In this document: piece by piece, positions 1 through 9,392 of the stretch | How positions within the stretch are numbered: position 1 is the stretch's first letter | How the letters are laid out: each line of letters begins with the position of its first letter | Source of the DNA: Nocardiopsis metallicus | GTDB lineage: Bacteria > Actinomycetota > Actinomycetes > Streptosporangiales > Streptosporangiaceae | Direction of reading: 5' to 3' | Length of the DNA: 64,000 bases | Assembly (NCBI RefSeq): GCF_014201115.1 | Contig: NZ_JACHDO010000001.1 | Location: 6,324,001 to 6,388,000, forward strand | Notes under the pieces: generated by a model | Databases searched by the model: none | What the model saw: the letters and a program-made list of their open reading frames with translations, nothing else | What the model was told of the DNA's origin: nothing | Made by a program: the position numbers and the translations under genes

Positions 1-1
1 G

Positions 2-43
2 GTCCAGGCCTTGGTGGTCTCCGTGTACGTACTGGTGCGTTAG
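2..43 (+). CDS. 3' end of an upstream membrane-protein gene of the nuo operon (partial)
   Basis: The frame beginning at base 2 reads 13 residues ending in a hydrophobic stretch (VSVYVLVR) and stops at TAG 41-43. The stop lies inside the ribosome-binding run taggaggagga of nuoJ, so the two genes are probably co-transcribed. A hydrophobic C-terminus directly before nuoJ would fit a membrane subunit such as NuoH, but too little is present to decide. Confidence 0.5.
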   Translation, partial: VQALVVSVYVLVR

Positions 44-51
44 GAGGAGGA

Positions 52-615
52 ATGGCCGAGACGGTCGTGTTCGCTGTCTGCGCCGTGGGCGCGGTGGCCT
101 CGGGCGTCATGGTGTTCGTGGTGGACTCCATGGCCCGGGCGACCTTTGCCCTGCTGGCCTCGTTCGTCCTCACCGGGGTGGCGATCCTGCTGCTGGGGCT
201 GTCCTACCTGGGCGTGCTGGTCATCCTCATGATGGTCATGGAGATGATGGTCATGGCCGTCTTCATGATCATGTACATGATGAACCCGGCGGGGCTCATG
301 CCGATGACCATGGTGCACAACAAGGTCGGCTCCCTGGCGGTGGCGATCGGCGCGTTCGCCGTCCTCGCCACGGGTGTGTTCCTCGTGCCCTGGCCCGAGC
401 GAGGTGGCACGCCCCCCGCGGATCCCACACTGGCGCTCGGTGAGGCGGTCATGGGCGAGTACATGCTCGTCATGATGCTCGTCGGACTGCTGCTGTTCGC
501 GACCATGGTGGCGGCCACCGTGCTCACCACCCACCGGGGCCGCTACGACCGCTACGGCGACGACCTGCGGCGCGAGCGCCCCGACGACCCGATCGGCGGG
601 GGGCTGGGCCGATGA
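52..615 (+). CDS. nuoJ: NADH-quinone oxidoreductase subunit J-like protein
   Basis: This is a membrane subunit of respiratory complex I, in the proton-translocating arm next to NuoK. The 187-residue protein has about five hydrophobic segments (roughly 3-23, 28-48, 52-80, 98-116, 137-160) and a short polar Arg/Asp-rich tail. Methionines are unusually dense between residues 60 and 90. The ATG follows a strong aggaggagga ribosome-binding site. The stop overlaps the nuoK start (ATGA), which indicates translational coupling. The assignment rests on topology plus position before nuoK-L-M-N. Confidence 0.85.
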   Translation: MAETVVFAVCAVGAVASGVMVFVVDSMARATFALLASFVLTGVAILLLGLSYLGVLVILMMVMEMMVMAVFMIMYMMNPAGLMPMTMVHNKVGSLAVAIGAFAVLATGVFLVPWPERGGTPPADPTLALGEAVMGEYMLVMMLVGLLLFATMVAATVLTTHRGRYDRYGDDLRRERPDDPIGGGLGR

Positions 616-1019
616 TGCTGGAGACCTACCTTCTCCTGGCCGCCGCCCTGTTCTCGGTGGGGTTGTTCGGCGCGCTCAGCCAGCAGTCCGTCGTCATGGT
701 GATGATGGGCCTGGAGTTGATGGTCAACGCCGTCATCGTCGCCGCGGCGACTTTTTGGCTCCACACATCGCCCGAGCGGACCGACGGCCAGGTCCTGGTC
801 CTGGTCGCGGTCACGGCGATGGCCGTGGAGATGGCGATGGGCTTCGCGGTCACCACCGCCATCTTCCGCGCGCGCGACGTCGACATGGTCGACATGGCCG
901 CCGACCTTGCCGATCACAGCGGCCCCGTCGACCACAGCAACCACAGCAACCACGGACACCATGGGGACGGCGGGGGTCACGAGCACCACGGTCACCACGG
1001 GGACGGTGACGACCGGTGA
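612..1019 (+). CDS. nuoK: NADH-quinone oxidoreductase subunit K with a His-rich C-terminal tail
   Basis: Complex I membrane subunit with three transmembrane helices. The conserved proton-path glutamates are visible as Glu35 (GLELM) and Glu73 (AVEMA). NuoK proteins are usually about 100 residues. This one is 135, because from about residue 89 it carries a polar tail with many His and Asp/Gly residues (HSNHSNHGHHGD and similar). The tail could bind metal, which is an inference. Its start overlaps the nuoJ stop and its own stop overlaps the GTG of nuoL. Confidence 0.9.
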   Translation: MMLETYLLLAAALFSVGLFGALSQQSVVMVMMGLELMVNAVIVAAATFWLHTSPERTDGQVLVLVAVTAMAVEMAMGFAVTTAIFRARDVDMVDMAADLADHSGPVDHSNHSNHGHHGDGGGHEHHGHHGDGDDR

Positions 1020-2977
1020 CGGCGGTCCTGTGGGTACTGGTGGGCCTGCCCGCCGCGGTGGGCGCGGTCCTGCTGGTGTCGGGACGACGCGCCGACCCGG
1101 CCGCCGCGCCCTGCGCCGTCGCCGCCACGGCCCTGACACTGGTGGCGGCCGTCATCGCGGCGGCGACCCGTCCGAGTACGTCCGTGCCGATGCTCCAGGG
1201 CGTTCCCGCGCGGTTGGCCGTGGACGGACTGTCGGCCGTCGCGGTGATCACCGTCGCCGCCGTCGCCACGGCGGTCGTGCTCTTCGCCTCCGCCGATATG
1301 GGGGAGGGGGAGGCGCGCGGCCGCTTCTTCGGCCTCATGCTGCTCTTCACCGGGGCGATGCTCGTCACCGTCACCGCCACCGACCTGTTGACGCTGCTCA
1401 TGGCGTGGGAGGTCATGGGCGCACTCTCCTACGCCCTCATCGGCTACTGGTGGCGGGAAGCCCACCGCGTCCGCTCGGCGACGCTGGCCTTCCTCACCAC
1501 ACGGACCGCCGACCTGGGCCTGTACCTGGCCGCCGGAGCGGCTCTGGCCGGGGGCGCCGAGGCGCTCCAGCTCTCCGCCCTGGCCTCCCTGGAGGACGGA
1601 TGGCGGGACGCGGCGGTGGCGGGGGTGATCGTCGCCGCGCTGGGCAAGTCCGCGCAGCTGCCGTTCAGCTTCTGGCTCTCGCACGCGATGGCGGGCCCCA
1701 GCCCGGTCTCGGCCCTGCTCCACTCGGCCACGATGGTCGCGGCTGGCGGCTACCTGCTCGTGCGGACCGCACCGGCGATCGCAGCCACCGGATCAGCGGG
1801 ACCGTTCCTGGCCTGGACCGGAGCGGTCACCGCGATCCTGCTCGGTGCGGTCGCCCTGACCCAGTCAGACCTGAAACAGCTGCTCGCGGCCTCCACCTGC
1901 TCCCAGATCGGATTCATCGTCCTGGCGGCGGGTGTGGGCGGCATCGCGGGAGGAGCCCTGCAGTTCACCGCGCACGCCGCGGCCAAGAGCCTGCTCTTCC
2001 TGTGCGCCGGGGCCTGGCTGGCGTCGTCGGGAACACAGGACCTGGGGCGGCTGCGGGGCGCGGCGCGGCGTCGCCCGCTGGTGGGAGCGGTGTTCACGGT
2101 CGGGGCAATGGCCATCGCGGGACTGCCACCGCTGGGGATATGGGTGGCCAAGGACGAGGTGTTGGCGGCGGCACTGGCGGCCTCTCCCGCCCTGTACGCC
2201 GCTGGCCTGGTGGCAGCGGCGGTCAGCGCTGCCTACGCCGCGAAGGCACTGGCCCTCGTATGGACGGTCGACTCCTCCCCTGAGGAGGGACGACCCGAGG
2301 GAGACCACAGCGTCACCGCGTCGGCGTCGCCTTCCGAGCGGTCCGCGCTGCTCGCTCTGGCTGTCGCCGCCGCGGGACTCGGGATGTTCGCCCTCCCGCC
2401 GCTGGCGCGGTGGTGGCGCACGCTGCTGGGAGCTGCGGGCGAACCGGAGCCTTCGATGTGGGAGATGGCGGTGTCGGGCCTTCTGAGCACCGCGGTGGTC
2501 GTCGGCGTCTGGCTGGTGTACGCGCGCGGTGCCACACGGGTCACGGCCGGAGCTCTGCCGGGCAGGCAGTGGCTGGGCGACTGGCTCGGGCTGGAACGCC
2601 TGGTGGACAACGGTGTCGTCCGGCCGACCATGGCACTGGCGCGGAGCCTGGCCGCCTTCGACGACCGCGTGGTCGCCGGCGGCGTCGGAGCCGCCGCCCG
2701 GTCCGCGGCCGCGCTGTCACGGGGACTGGCCGTCTTCGACGACCGTTCGGTGGCGGGTGGGGTGCGCGCCGTCGCGGAACTGGGTGTGTCAACGGCCGAA
2801 GCGGCTCGCACCCGCGTGGAGATCGCGGTGGACCGCGCGGTGGGAGCGGTCGCAGCGGGTGCACGGTCCGCCGCCTCCTGGGCCCTGCGCCCGCAGACCG
2901 GTCTCGTGCACCAGTACTACGCCCAAGCGGTCGTCGCGCTCGCCGTGCTGGCCGCCCTCTTCCTCCTGGTGAGGTGA
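1016..2977 (+). CDS. nuoL: NADH-quinone oxidoreductase subunit L
   Basis: Antiporter-like subunit of complex I at the distal end of the membrane arm, 653 residues with many hydrophobic helices. Family signatures are visible: WEVMGALSYALIGYW (about 125-140), GKSAQLPFSFWLSHAM (about 211-226), and GPSPVSALLHSATMVAAG just after it, containing the usual His and Ser/Pro positions. The C-terminal part carries two copies of a segment ending in FDDR-VAGGV (about 548-590), then a final membrane helix. The GTG start overlaps the nuoK stop by four bases. Confidence 0.92.
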   Translation: MTAVLWVLVGLPAAVGAVLLVSGRRADPAAAPCAVAATALTLVAAVIAAATRPSTSVPMLQGVPARLAVDGLSAVAVITVAAVATAVVLFASADMGEGEARGRFFGLMLLFTGAMLVTVTATDLLTLLMAWEVMGALSYALIGYWWREAHRVRSATLAFLTTRTADLGLYLAAGAALAGGAEALQLSALASLEDGWRDAAVAGVIVAALGKSAQLPFSFWLSHAMAGPSPVSALLHSATMVAAGGYLLVRTAPAIAATGSAGPFLAWTGAVTAILLGAVALTQSDLKQLLAASTCSQIGFIVLAAGVGGIAGGALQFTAHAAAKSLLFLCAGAWLASSGTQDLGRLRGAARRRPLVGAVFTVGAMAIAGLPPLGIWVAKDEVLAAALAASPALYAAGLVAAAVSAAYAAKALALVWTVDSSPEEGRPEGDHSVTASASPSERSALLALAVAAAGLGMFALPPLARWWRTLLGAAGEPEPSMWEMAVSGLLSTAVVVGVWLVYARGATRVTAGALPGRQWLGDWLGLERLVDNGVVRPTMALARSLAAFDDRVVAGGVGAAARSAAALSRGLAVFDDRSVAGGVRAVAELGVSTAEAARTRVEIAVDRAVGAVAAGARSAASWALRPQTGLVHQYYAQAVVALAVLAALFLLVR

Positions 2978-2980
2978 TCC

Positions 2981-4492
2981 GTGCTCTCGATCGTCGTGTT
3001 CCTGCCCCTGCTCGCGGGGTTGGCCCTGCTCGTCGTGCCGCGTCCGCGCGACACCGCCGTAGCGTGGACGTGGGTCACGGTCGCCTCCCTGGACCTCGTG
3101 CTCGTCCTCGGCCTGTGGGTGAACTACCCGACCGCCACAGGCTCGGCGGAGGGCGCGATGGGCGCCTTCGCCTATGAGACGCACCTGCGCTGGATCCCCA
3201 GCGTCGGAGCGGGCTACCACGTCGGCGTCGACGGGTTCTCCCTGCCCCTGCTGGCGATGACCGCGGTGCTCTTCCTGGCGTGCGCGGTCCACTCCCTGCG
3301 CCAGCGGCGGCGCACCCGTGCCCACGCCGTCCTCTTCCTCTTCCTCCAGACGGTCTCGATGGGCCTGTTCAGCGCCCTGGACCTGCTGCTGTTCTTCGTC
3401 TTCTTCGACCTGTCCATCGTGGGGATGTACTTCGTCATCGCCGGATGGGGGCACGGCCGGGCGACCCGCTCGGCGACGCAGTTCTTCCTCTACACCTTCC
3501 TCGGATCCCTGGCGCTGCTGCTGGGCTTCATCGGCCTGTACGTGGCCGCCGACCCCCACACCTTCGACATGGTGGAACTGACCCGTCAGAGTCCCCTGGA
3601 GGGACAGGAGTTCGCCGGAGGGCTGGTGCTGCTCGCCATCGGGATCGGCCTGGCCGTCAAGACGCCCACCGTCCCCTTCCACACCTGGCTGCCTCCCGCG
3701 CACACCGACGCCCCCGCGGTCGGGTCGGCGATCCTGGCGGGTGTGCTGCTGAAGATGGGCGCCTACGGGTTCGTGCGCATCGCGATTCCGATCCTCCCCG
3801 GGGCCTGGAGCGAGTACGCGATGGTCGTCGTGGTCGTCGGTGTGGCCTCGGTCCTGTACGGGGCGCTGGTGGCGCTGGCCCAGACCGACTTCAAGCGCAT
3901 GGTCGCCTACACCTCCGTCACCCACATGGGCTACATCCTCCTGGGGCTGGGCGCGGCCGGACTCGCCACGGGCGGGCAGGCCGGTGCGGCGGCGCTCGCG
4001 ATCACCGGCGGTGTCACGCAGATGGTCAGCCACGGGCTGCTCACGGGTGCGTTGTTCCTGCTGGCCGGGGTGCTCCACGACCGGGGCGACACCTACGACA
4101 TGGGCTCCTACGGCGGTCTGGCCGCGAAGGCCCCCCTCTTCGCCGCCCTGGCCGCCGTCGCGTTCTTCGGCTCCCTGGGGCTGCCGGGCCTGTCCGGGTT
4201 CATCGCCGAGTTCCAGATCTTCGCGGGCAGCCTCGGCCCGGTTCCGGTGCCCACGGCACTGGCGCTGCTGGGCATCCTCGTCACCGCCGCCCTGTTCCTG
4301 CGGGCCCTGCAACGACTCTTCCTGGGCGGCCCCGGGCCGCGCACGGCTCAGGTCAGCGACCTGTCCGTCCGTGAGAGCGCCGCGATCGCGCCGCTCCTGG
4401 CCCTGTCCGTGGCCATCGGTCTCCTCCCGCACTTCCTGCTCGACCGCATCGAACCCGCGGCCCGGACCCTGGCCGCCCTGGTGGCCGGGTGA
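2981..4492 (+). CDS. nuoM: NADH-quinone oxidoreductase subunit M
   Basis: Second antiporter-like subunit of complex I, 503 residues. The family block VKTPTVPFHTWLPPAHTDAP (about 226-245) is followed by AILAGVLLKMGAYGF, and FKRMVAYTSVTHMGY follows near residue 305. These carry the conserved Lys and His residues of the channel. A GTG start lies three bases after nuoL, and the stop overlaps the GTG of nuoN. Confidence 0.92.
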   Translation: MLSIVVFLPLLAGLALLVVPRPRDTAVAWTWVTVASLDLVLVLGLWVNYPTATGSAEGAMGAFAYETHLRWIPSVGAGYHVGVDGFSLPLLAMTAVLFLACAVHSLRQRRRTRAHAVLFLFLQTVSMGLFSALDLLLFFVFFDLSIVGMYFVIAGWGHGRATRSATQFFLYTFLGSLALLLGFIGLYVAADPHTFDMVELTRQSPLEGQEFAGGLVLLAIGIGLAVKTPTVPFHTWLPPAHTDAPAVGSAILAGVLLKMGAYGFVRIAIPILPGAWSEYAMVVVVVGVASVLYGALVALAQTDFKRMVAYTSVTHMGYILLGLGAAGLATGGQAGAAALAITGGVTQMVSHGLLTGALFLLAGVLHDRGDTYDMGSYGGLAAKAPLFAALAAVAFFGSLGLPGLSGFIAEFQIFAGSLGPVPVPTALALLGILVTAALFLRALQRLFLGGPGPRTAQVSDLSVRESAAIAPLLALSVAIGLLPHFLLDRIEPAARTLAALVAG

Positions 4493-5898
4493 ACGGTATG
4501 GGGGAGATGAACCTGGCCGCTCTGCTGCCCGAGATGATCCTGGCGCTCGCCGCGGTGGGGGCGCTCTTGCTCGGGAGCTGGACGCCCCGCGAGCGACAGT
4601 GGATCGTACGGTTGTTCGCGGCCGTCGCCCTCCTCATCGGGCTGGCGGCCACGCTCCTGGCCGCGGCGGGAGCGTCGGGGCCGACTTCCGGCGTCTACAC
4701 GGTGGACACCGCCACGCACGCGGTACGCGCCGCCGTGCTGGTGGGCACCCTGGCCACGGTCCTGCTCGCCGCCGACGCCTTCGCCGACCACCCGCGCGAG
4801 TCGGAGTTCTACGTCCTGCTGCTGCTCGGCGCCCTGGGCACGGTGGCGCTGGCGGGCGCCACCGACCTACTGGTGCTCGCCGTGGCCTACCTCCTGGCGA
4901 GCATCCCGCTCTACGCGCTGGTCGGTTTCGCCAAGGACGGCCCTGGCACCGAGGCCGCCCTGAAGTTCTACCTGATGGGCGCCCTGGCGGGGATCCTGCT
5001 GCTCACCGGTGCCGCCCTGCTGCTCGGCGCGGGCGGCACGACCGGCTACGCCGGACTCGCGGACGCCCTCCCCGGAGCGCCCCGTGCCCTGGTGGCCGTC
5101 GGTGTCGTCGCGGTGCTGGCGGGGCTGCTGTTCAAGGCCGGGGGAGTGCCCCTGCACTTCTGGGTGCCCGACGTGACCCAGGGCGCCCCGGCGTCGGTCG
5201 CCGCCTTCGTCACCACCGTGCCCAAGATCGGCGCGCTGGTCGCCCTGTACCGGTTGGGGGACCAGCTCCTGGTCGGGACCGCCCTGGACTGGGCCTTGCT
5301 GGCCGGGCTCCTGGCCGCGGCGTCGATGACCCTGGGCAACCTGGGCGCCTTCTTCCAGACGGACGCGCGGCGCCTGCTGGCCTACTCCACCGTCAGCCAG
5401 GTCGGCTACCTGCTGATGGCGGCGGCCGCGGTGGGCGGACGCGCCGGGCTGGCCGAGCCGGGATTGCTGTTCTACCTGGGCGCCTACCTGGCGGCCAACA
5501 TCGGGGCCTTCGCGGTCGTGTGCGCGCTCCGGGCCCGGACGCTGGAGGAGCACACCGGTCTCTTCCGCCGCCACCCCTGGCTCGCGCTGAGCCTGGTCGT
5601 GTGCCTGCTCAGCCTCGTGGGTACCCCGCCCACGGCGGTGTTCGTCGGCAAGCTCGCCCTCTTCACCGCGGCCCTGGACGCGGACCTGGGCTGGCTCATG
5701 GTGCTGGCCGCCGCCAACACCGTGGCCAGCCTCTTCTACTACCTGCGCTGGATTCTGCCGCTGTTCCGCCGGGAGGCGCGGTCGGAGGCGGAATGGGCCC
5801 GGCCTCCGGGGCGGTGGAGCACGGGAACCGCGATCGCCGCGGCGGCGGTCTCCCTCGGGCTGGGCCTCACCGCGGGGCCGGTCCTCGCACTGCTGTGA
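4489..5898 (+). CDS. nuoN: NADH-quinone oxidoreductase subunit N
   Basis: Third antiporter-like subunit of complex I and the last gene of the operon, 469 residues. The block FKAGGVPLHFWVPDVTQGAP (about 206-225), followed by PKIGALVALYRL and RRLLAYSTVSQVGYLLM (about 289-305), is diagnostic. It starts at a GTG inside the nuoM stop codon; an ATG three codons further on (4498) is an alternative. No clear T-run terminator follows; a broken IS110 transposase begins about 150 bases downstream. Confidence 0.92.
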   Translation: MNGMGEMNLAALLPEMILALAAVGALLLGSWTPRERQWIVRLFAAVALLIGLAATLLAAAGASGPTSGVYTVDTATHAVRAAVLVGTLATVLLAADAFADHPRESEFYVLLLLGALGTVALAGATDLLVLAVAYLLASIPLYALVGFAKDGPGTEAALKFYLMGALAGILLLTGAALLLGAGGTTGYAGLADALPGAPRALVAVGVVAVLAGLLFKAGGVPLHFWVPDVTQGAPASVAAFVTTVPKIGALVALYRLGDQLLVGTALDWALLAGLLAAASMTLGNLGAFFQTDARRLLAYSTVSQVGYLLMAAAAVGGRAGLAEPGLLFYLGAYLAANIGAFAVVCALRARTLEEHTGLFRRHPWLALSLVVCLLSLVGTPPTAVFVGKLALFTAALDADLGWLMVLAAANTVASLFYYLRWILPLFRREARSEAEWARPPGRWSTGTAIAAAAVSLGLGLTAGPVLALL

Positions 5899-6054
5899 AC
5901 CGGGCTCCGTGGTCGGTACACCTGATATGTGGGGGCTTTTTGTCAAGAGCACAGCGCTGACCAGCAGCGACAGGTGAGTACCCGTCATCGCTGGTCTCCT
6001 TGCTGGGCGTCCCCTGGCCTTCTTCGACAGATGCCGTTCCCTCGCGCTAAGGAC

Positions 6055-6620
6055 TCACTCCTCCACCACGGCCAGGGCCCAGCGCTGGTGCAGGCGGTGG
6101 TTGCCCGCATGGCCCCGGGCCACGGCCGCTGCCGGTGCCCGCTCCCACCGCTGGCGCATCTCCCGCGTGGGCCGGCGGTAGGGGCGGCGGTGGTGCCAGG
6201 CGGCCTCCACCAGCAGCCGCCGCACATGGGTGTTGCCGGTCTTGGTGATCGGCCCCAGTACACGGCGCTGGCCTGAGGAGCGCTCGCTGGGCACCAGCCC
6301 CACATACGCGCCGATGCTGGAACCGGTGAAGCGGTGCCAGTCGCCGATCTCGGTGGCCGGCCCGAACGCGGTGATGGCGGAGATCCCGCGCAGGCACCGC
6401 AGCCGGTCCACGACCGGTGCCCACTCGCCTTCGGCGGCCTGTCGGGTGATGGCCTGGTCCAGGCGGTCCCGCACCAGCAGGACCTGCTCGTGGGCGGCTT
6501 CGAGGGCCGCCTGCAGGGCCGGTTCAGTGAACCGTTGGCGGGCGATCCAGTCGTGGTGGGCCCAGGTCCAGGTGTTCTTGCCTTCCCACTCAACCGTGTC
6601 CTGAGAACGAACGGTCAAGG
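6055..6620 (-). pseudogene. IS110-family transposase, C-terminal remnant
   Basis: Read on the minus strand, the segment encodes the coiled middle and C-terminal domain of an IS110/IS116/IS902-type transposase. Recognisable blocks are LRCLRGISAITAFGPATEIG, FTGSSIGAYVGLVPSER and GPITKTGNTHVRRLLVEAAW. The N-terminal DEDD (RuvC-like) domain of about 100-150 residues is missing. Upstream of about 6620 the open frame continues into unrelated sequence, so the element is truncated at its 5' end and cannot be active. It ends in VVEE and a TGA at 6057-6055. Confidence 0.85.
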
Positions 6621-6789
6621 ATCTCCTGAGACCACACATTGACACGGCTGATCGAGCTTTATTCGCGGTGACTTCGAAGACACACCGGAGGTATTCGACG
6701 CGACGGTTGTCGACAACAAGAGCCACCAGAGCTAGCTTCATGTCGTATCTGCGCCGAGTCCCCATGTTTCAAACAGAGACTCCTAGGCT

Positions 6790-7019
6790 GAGGATGCATC
6801 CGAACCTGTCGTGCCGCCCAGTGTCCAAGTGGATGCATGGAAGTGGGCGCTGAAGAACCGCAGGGGGATGGAAGGCCCCCCACTGGAAAGGAGATCGGCA
6901 GTGCTTTCGGGCGTAAGGAGCGGTGGGGCCGTCTCATCAAGAGGTGGGGCGAAGCAGGGCGCTTCGGTCAGGAAACCGTGGAAGGAGCGCCCGAGACAGT
7001 GTCCGTCAGTTCGCGCTAG
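6790..7019 (+). pseudogene. C-terminal fragment of a DUF2637-type protein, frameshifted
   Basis: One frame gives PPSVQVDAWKWALKN and another gives PPTGKEIGSAFGRKERWGRL. Together they match, in order, PPEIQVRAWRWALEQ and LPTGDQIAKAFGRKPRWGRL of the DUF2637 gene at 29862-30597. A frameshift therefore separates the two halves near 6855-6880, and the N-terminal membrane domain is absent. DUF2637 proteins are typical of actinomycete integrative elements, so this marks an old element end. Confidence 0.75.
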
Positions 7020-7482
7020 CAGAGCGTTCCCTTTCTTCGGCGGGGACAGCCTGCTGGGGCTGTGGATACCTTCGCACCCCACGGGTAGCCTGACACGTCT
7101 GAGCTCCAGCAACGTGGACGGTCCTTCCGGGCCGTGGATACAGCATTTGAACTGGGTAAATGCAGTCGGGTGTGACGATCTCGGTGAAGCGCACGGGTGG
7201 ATCATGCATTGGTGGGTGTTTTCGTACTTGGCAGCCTCCCGACGACCGCATCGGTTTCCTTGGGTGAGGTCCCACCGATCTGCACGAGCATCTCATCCGA
7301 AAAAGGACGAGGGCGGCTGACCTGAGACCGCTTTACGGGGCCTGAGCGTCGGTGCCAGCTGGCATGCTCATCACGGCCGCCAGGGAGCATGATCACATGT
7401 GACTAGTGGGACGGGGGTGGTTCGCTTCACGGCTTCGTCTGGTTGCCGATACGCTCATCACCGAGACGAGAGGAGTGACGTT
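7020..7482. other. Intergenic stretch without a supported gene
   Basis: No open frame here has recognisable family motifs. The segment joins the DUF2637 fragment to the DUF5131 gene. I see no tRNA, no clear terminator and no repeat. Confidence 0.5.
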
Positions 7483-8235
7483 GTGGCCACGAACAGCGGG
7501 ATCGAATGGACCGAGGTAACGTGGAACCCAGTCACTGGTTGTGATCAGGTTGCGGCTGGTTGTGATAATTGTTATGCGCTCGCACTTGCGAAGCGCCTCC
7601 AGGCTATGGGTGCGGAGAAGTACCAGAACGATGGTGACCCCCGGACGTCGGGACCCGGCTTCGGGGTTACGACTCATCCTCGCGCGCTCGGTCAGCCGCT
7701 GCGGTGGCGTACGCCCAAGGTCGTGTTCGTGAACTCGATGAGTGATCTGTTCCACGCCAGGGTCCCGCTCGACTTCATCCGTGACATATTCGACGTGATT
7801 CGCGAGACTCCGCAGCATACCTACCAAGTGCTGACCAAGCGTGCTCTTCGGATGACGAGGGTGGCCGAAAAGCTCGAGTGGCCCGAAAACCTTTGGATGG
7901 GCGTGTCTGTGGAGTCGTTCGATGTTGTGGATCGGGTCGACCGTCTCCGCGATGTCCCGGCCGCAAAGCGGTTCTTGTCGTGCGAACCGCTCATCACGGC
8001 CCTGCCTGCGCTGAATCTCGACGGCATCGACTGGGTCATCGCGGGTGGCGAGTCGGGGCCACGGGCACGGGCCATGGATCCAGCCTGGGTGGAGGACATT
8101 CGCGATCAGTGCATCGATGCCGACGTGGCGTTCTTTTTCAAACAGTGGGGCGGTCGGACACCGAAGGCGAACGGTCGGGAACTCGACGGGCGCACCTGGG
8201 ACGACATGCCGGAGCTTGCTGTCGCGTCAGCTTAG
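7483..8235 (+). CDS. DUF5131 (phage Gp37/Gp68) family protein with three-Cys motif
   Basis: This 250-residue protein belongs to the family first named for phage Gp37/Gp68. The N-terminus has the aromatic and Cys signature IEWTEVTWNPVTGC followed by C-x6-C-x2-C (Cys20, Cys27, Cys30), which recalls a metal or iron-sulfur site. Later blocks are VFVNSMSDLFH, YQVLTKRALRM, VSVESFDVVDRVDRLR, SCEPLI, VIAGGESGPRAR and FFFKQWGG, all typical of the family. The GTG at 7483 was chosen for its gaggag ribosome-binding site. The biochemical role is unknown. It converges on tcmP with a four-base overlap of the 3' ends, and these two families usually occur together. Confidence 0.85.
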   Translation: MATNSGIEWTEVTWNPVTGCDQVAAGCDNCYALALAKRLQAMGAEKYQNDGDPRTSGPGFGVTTHPRALGQPLRWRTPKVVFVNSMSDLFHARVPLDFIRDIFDVIRETPQHTYQVLTKRALRMTRVAEKLEWPENLWMGVSVESFDVVDRVDRLRDVPAAKRFLSCEPLITALPALNLDGIDWVIAGGESGPRARAMDPAWVEDIRDQCIDADVAFFFKQWGGRTPKANGRELDGRTWDDMPELAVASA

Positions 8236-9392
8236 TCTGTGACCGTGGCACCGCGAATGACGTGCTGGTGCGGTTTGCGGCCCCGAAGCACATACTCAAT
8301 CTCAGCTGGTTCTTTCACCAATGCACGAAGAGCAGCTGTGAACGCGGTTTCCTTCGCCTCACCATAGAGATCGCCGTAGACCTCCTTGACGTGTCTGACG
8401 ACCTCTCTTCGCTGCCCATTCGCAGTCAGGCAGCGTAGATTGTCGGTGATGTGCTCGATCGCCTTAGTGTGCTCGCGCTCAACCTGCTCGGCCACGGTGT
8501 CCCAGAGCATGGTCTCTGCTTCGTCAGGATCCGGCCCTAGGAACCTGAGCCACTTCTCGCGCGCCTTGGAGGCGGCGTCGCCGAACACCCAGAACCCATG
8601 CGGGCTCTTGGTAAGGAAGATCAGGTAGTAGACCGGTTGGTGGTGAACCTGCCGTCGTACCGGCGCGACGACGAATCCGTATTCGGTGCCCGCCACCAGA
8701 CGCCGTGCATACTCGAGCGCGACTGTCTCCGCGGCTGGCCCCCACCCCTGTCCGCCAGAGGCCTCATGGGCCCGCAGTGCCACATCGCGCCACCATGTGC
8801 CGCCGCACACGGCATCTGCTTTCTCGACACCGCCGAGGTTCAGCTGGCCCTTCTTCAGTTGCCCTGCGGCCCGACGGATCAGATCGGCGCTGAAGTTCAA
8901 TAGCATCTCAGTCGCTGGCCGCATGCCACGTTCATAGAGGACATGCTTGAGCGAGTCCATAGGGAGCACGGCTCCACAGGGATCGAGGAACACGAACAGG
9001 CTGGCCCCGGCAGCCAGCCGCAGCGCGTCATCGAGGCGGTCCCCGCAGTCGCCATGGTGACTGTCGATGTGGATGCCGCGGGCGCGATATTCGTCGGCAA
9101 CCTTGTCGAGAGTCTCGTACTCCCCGCGGGCCTGTTCCACCAGGAGCAGATCGATCTGTGTTCTCGCCTTGGCCTTCTGAGCGGCGATCATCATGTGCTC
9201 GGCTGACCCCGGTTGGCCTGAGTCGAAGCGCCCCCGGCCAGCGAATCCATCGAAGAGCACCGACCGCTTCGGAGTCAGTCCGCTGGCCGTCATCGTTGCG
9301 AATCTGATGATGTACTGCTCGAGGAGTCCGTGCTTGTAGACCGACTGCGGTTTGGGGCTGTCCAGCAGCCCGGCGTCTGTTCCTCTAGGCAT
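8232..9392 (-). CDS. tcmP: Three-Cys-motif partner protein TcmP
   Basis: This 386-residue protein is of the TcmP family, the regular genomic partner of DUF5131-type three-Cys proteins. Visible blocks are HGLLEQYIIRFATM near the N-terminus, LFDGFAGRGRFDSG (about 46-59, resembling a nucleotide- or SAM-binding loop), FLDPCGAVLPMDSL (about 135-148) and LLNFSADLIRR. The C-terminal half contains YYLIFLTKSPHGFWVF. Biochemical activity is not established. The DFxG-like loop plus FLDP motif suggest a Rossmann-like enzyme, which is an inference. It is transcribed toward the DUF5131 gene. Confidence 0.85.
   Translation of the reverse strand: MPRGTDAGLLDSPKPQSVYKHGLLEQYIIRFATMTASGLTPKRSVLFDGFAGRGRFDSGQPGSAEHMMIAAQKAKARTQIDLLLVEQARGEYETLDKVADEYRARGIHIDSHHGDCGDRLDDALRLAAGASLFVFLDPCGAVLPMDSLKHVLYERGMRPATEMLLNFSADLIRRAAGQLKKGQLNLGGVEKADAVCGGTWWRDVALRAHEASGGQGWGPAAETVALEYARRLVAGTEYGFVVAPVRRQVHHQPVYYLIFLTKSPHGFWVFGDAASKAREKWLRFLGPDPDEAETMLWDTVAEQVEREHTKAIEHITDNLRCLTANGQRREVVRHVKEVYGDLYGEAKETAFTAALRALVKEPAEIEYVLRGRKPHQHVIRGATVTD

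Noticed and set aside
40..534. His-rich minus-strand frames opposite nuoJ and nuoK
   Set aside because: They are antisense shadows of Met/His-codon-rich membrane genes with no start signals.
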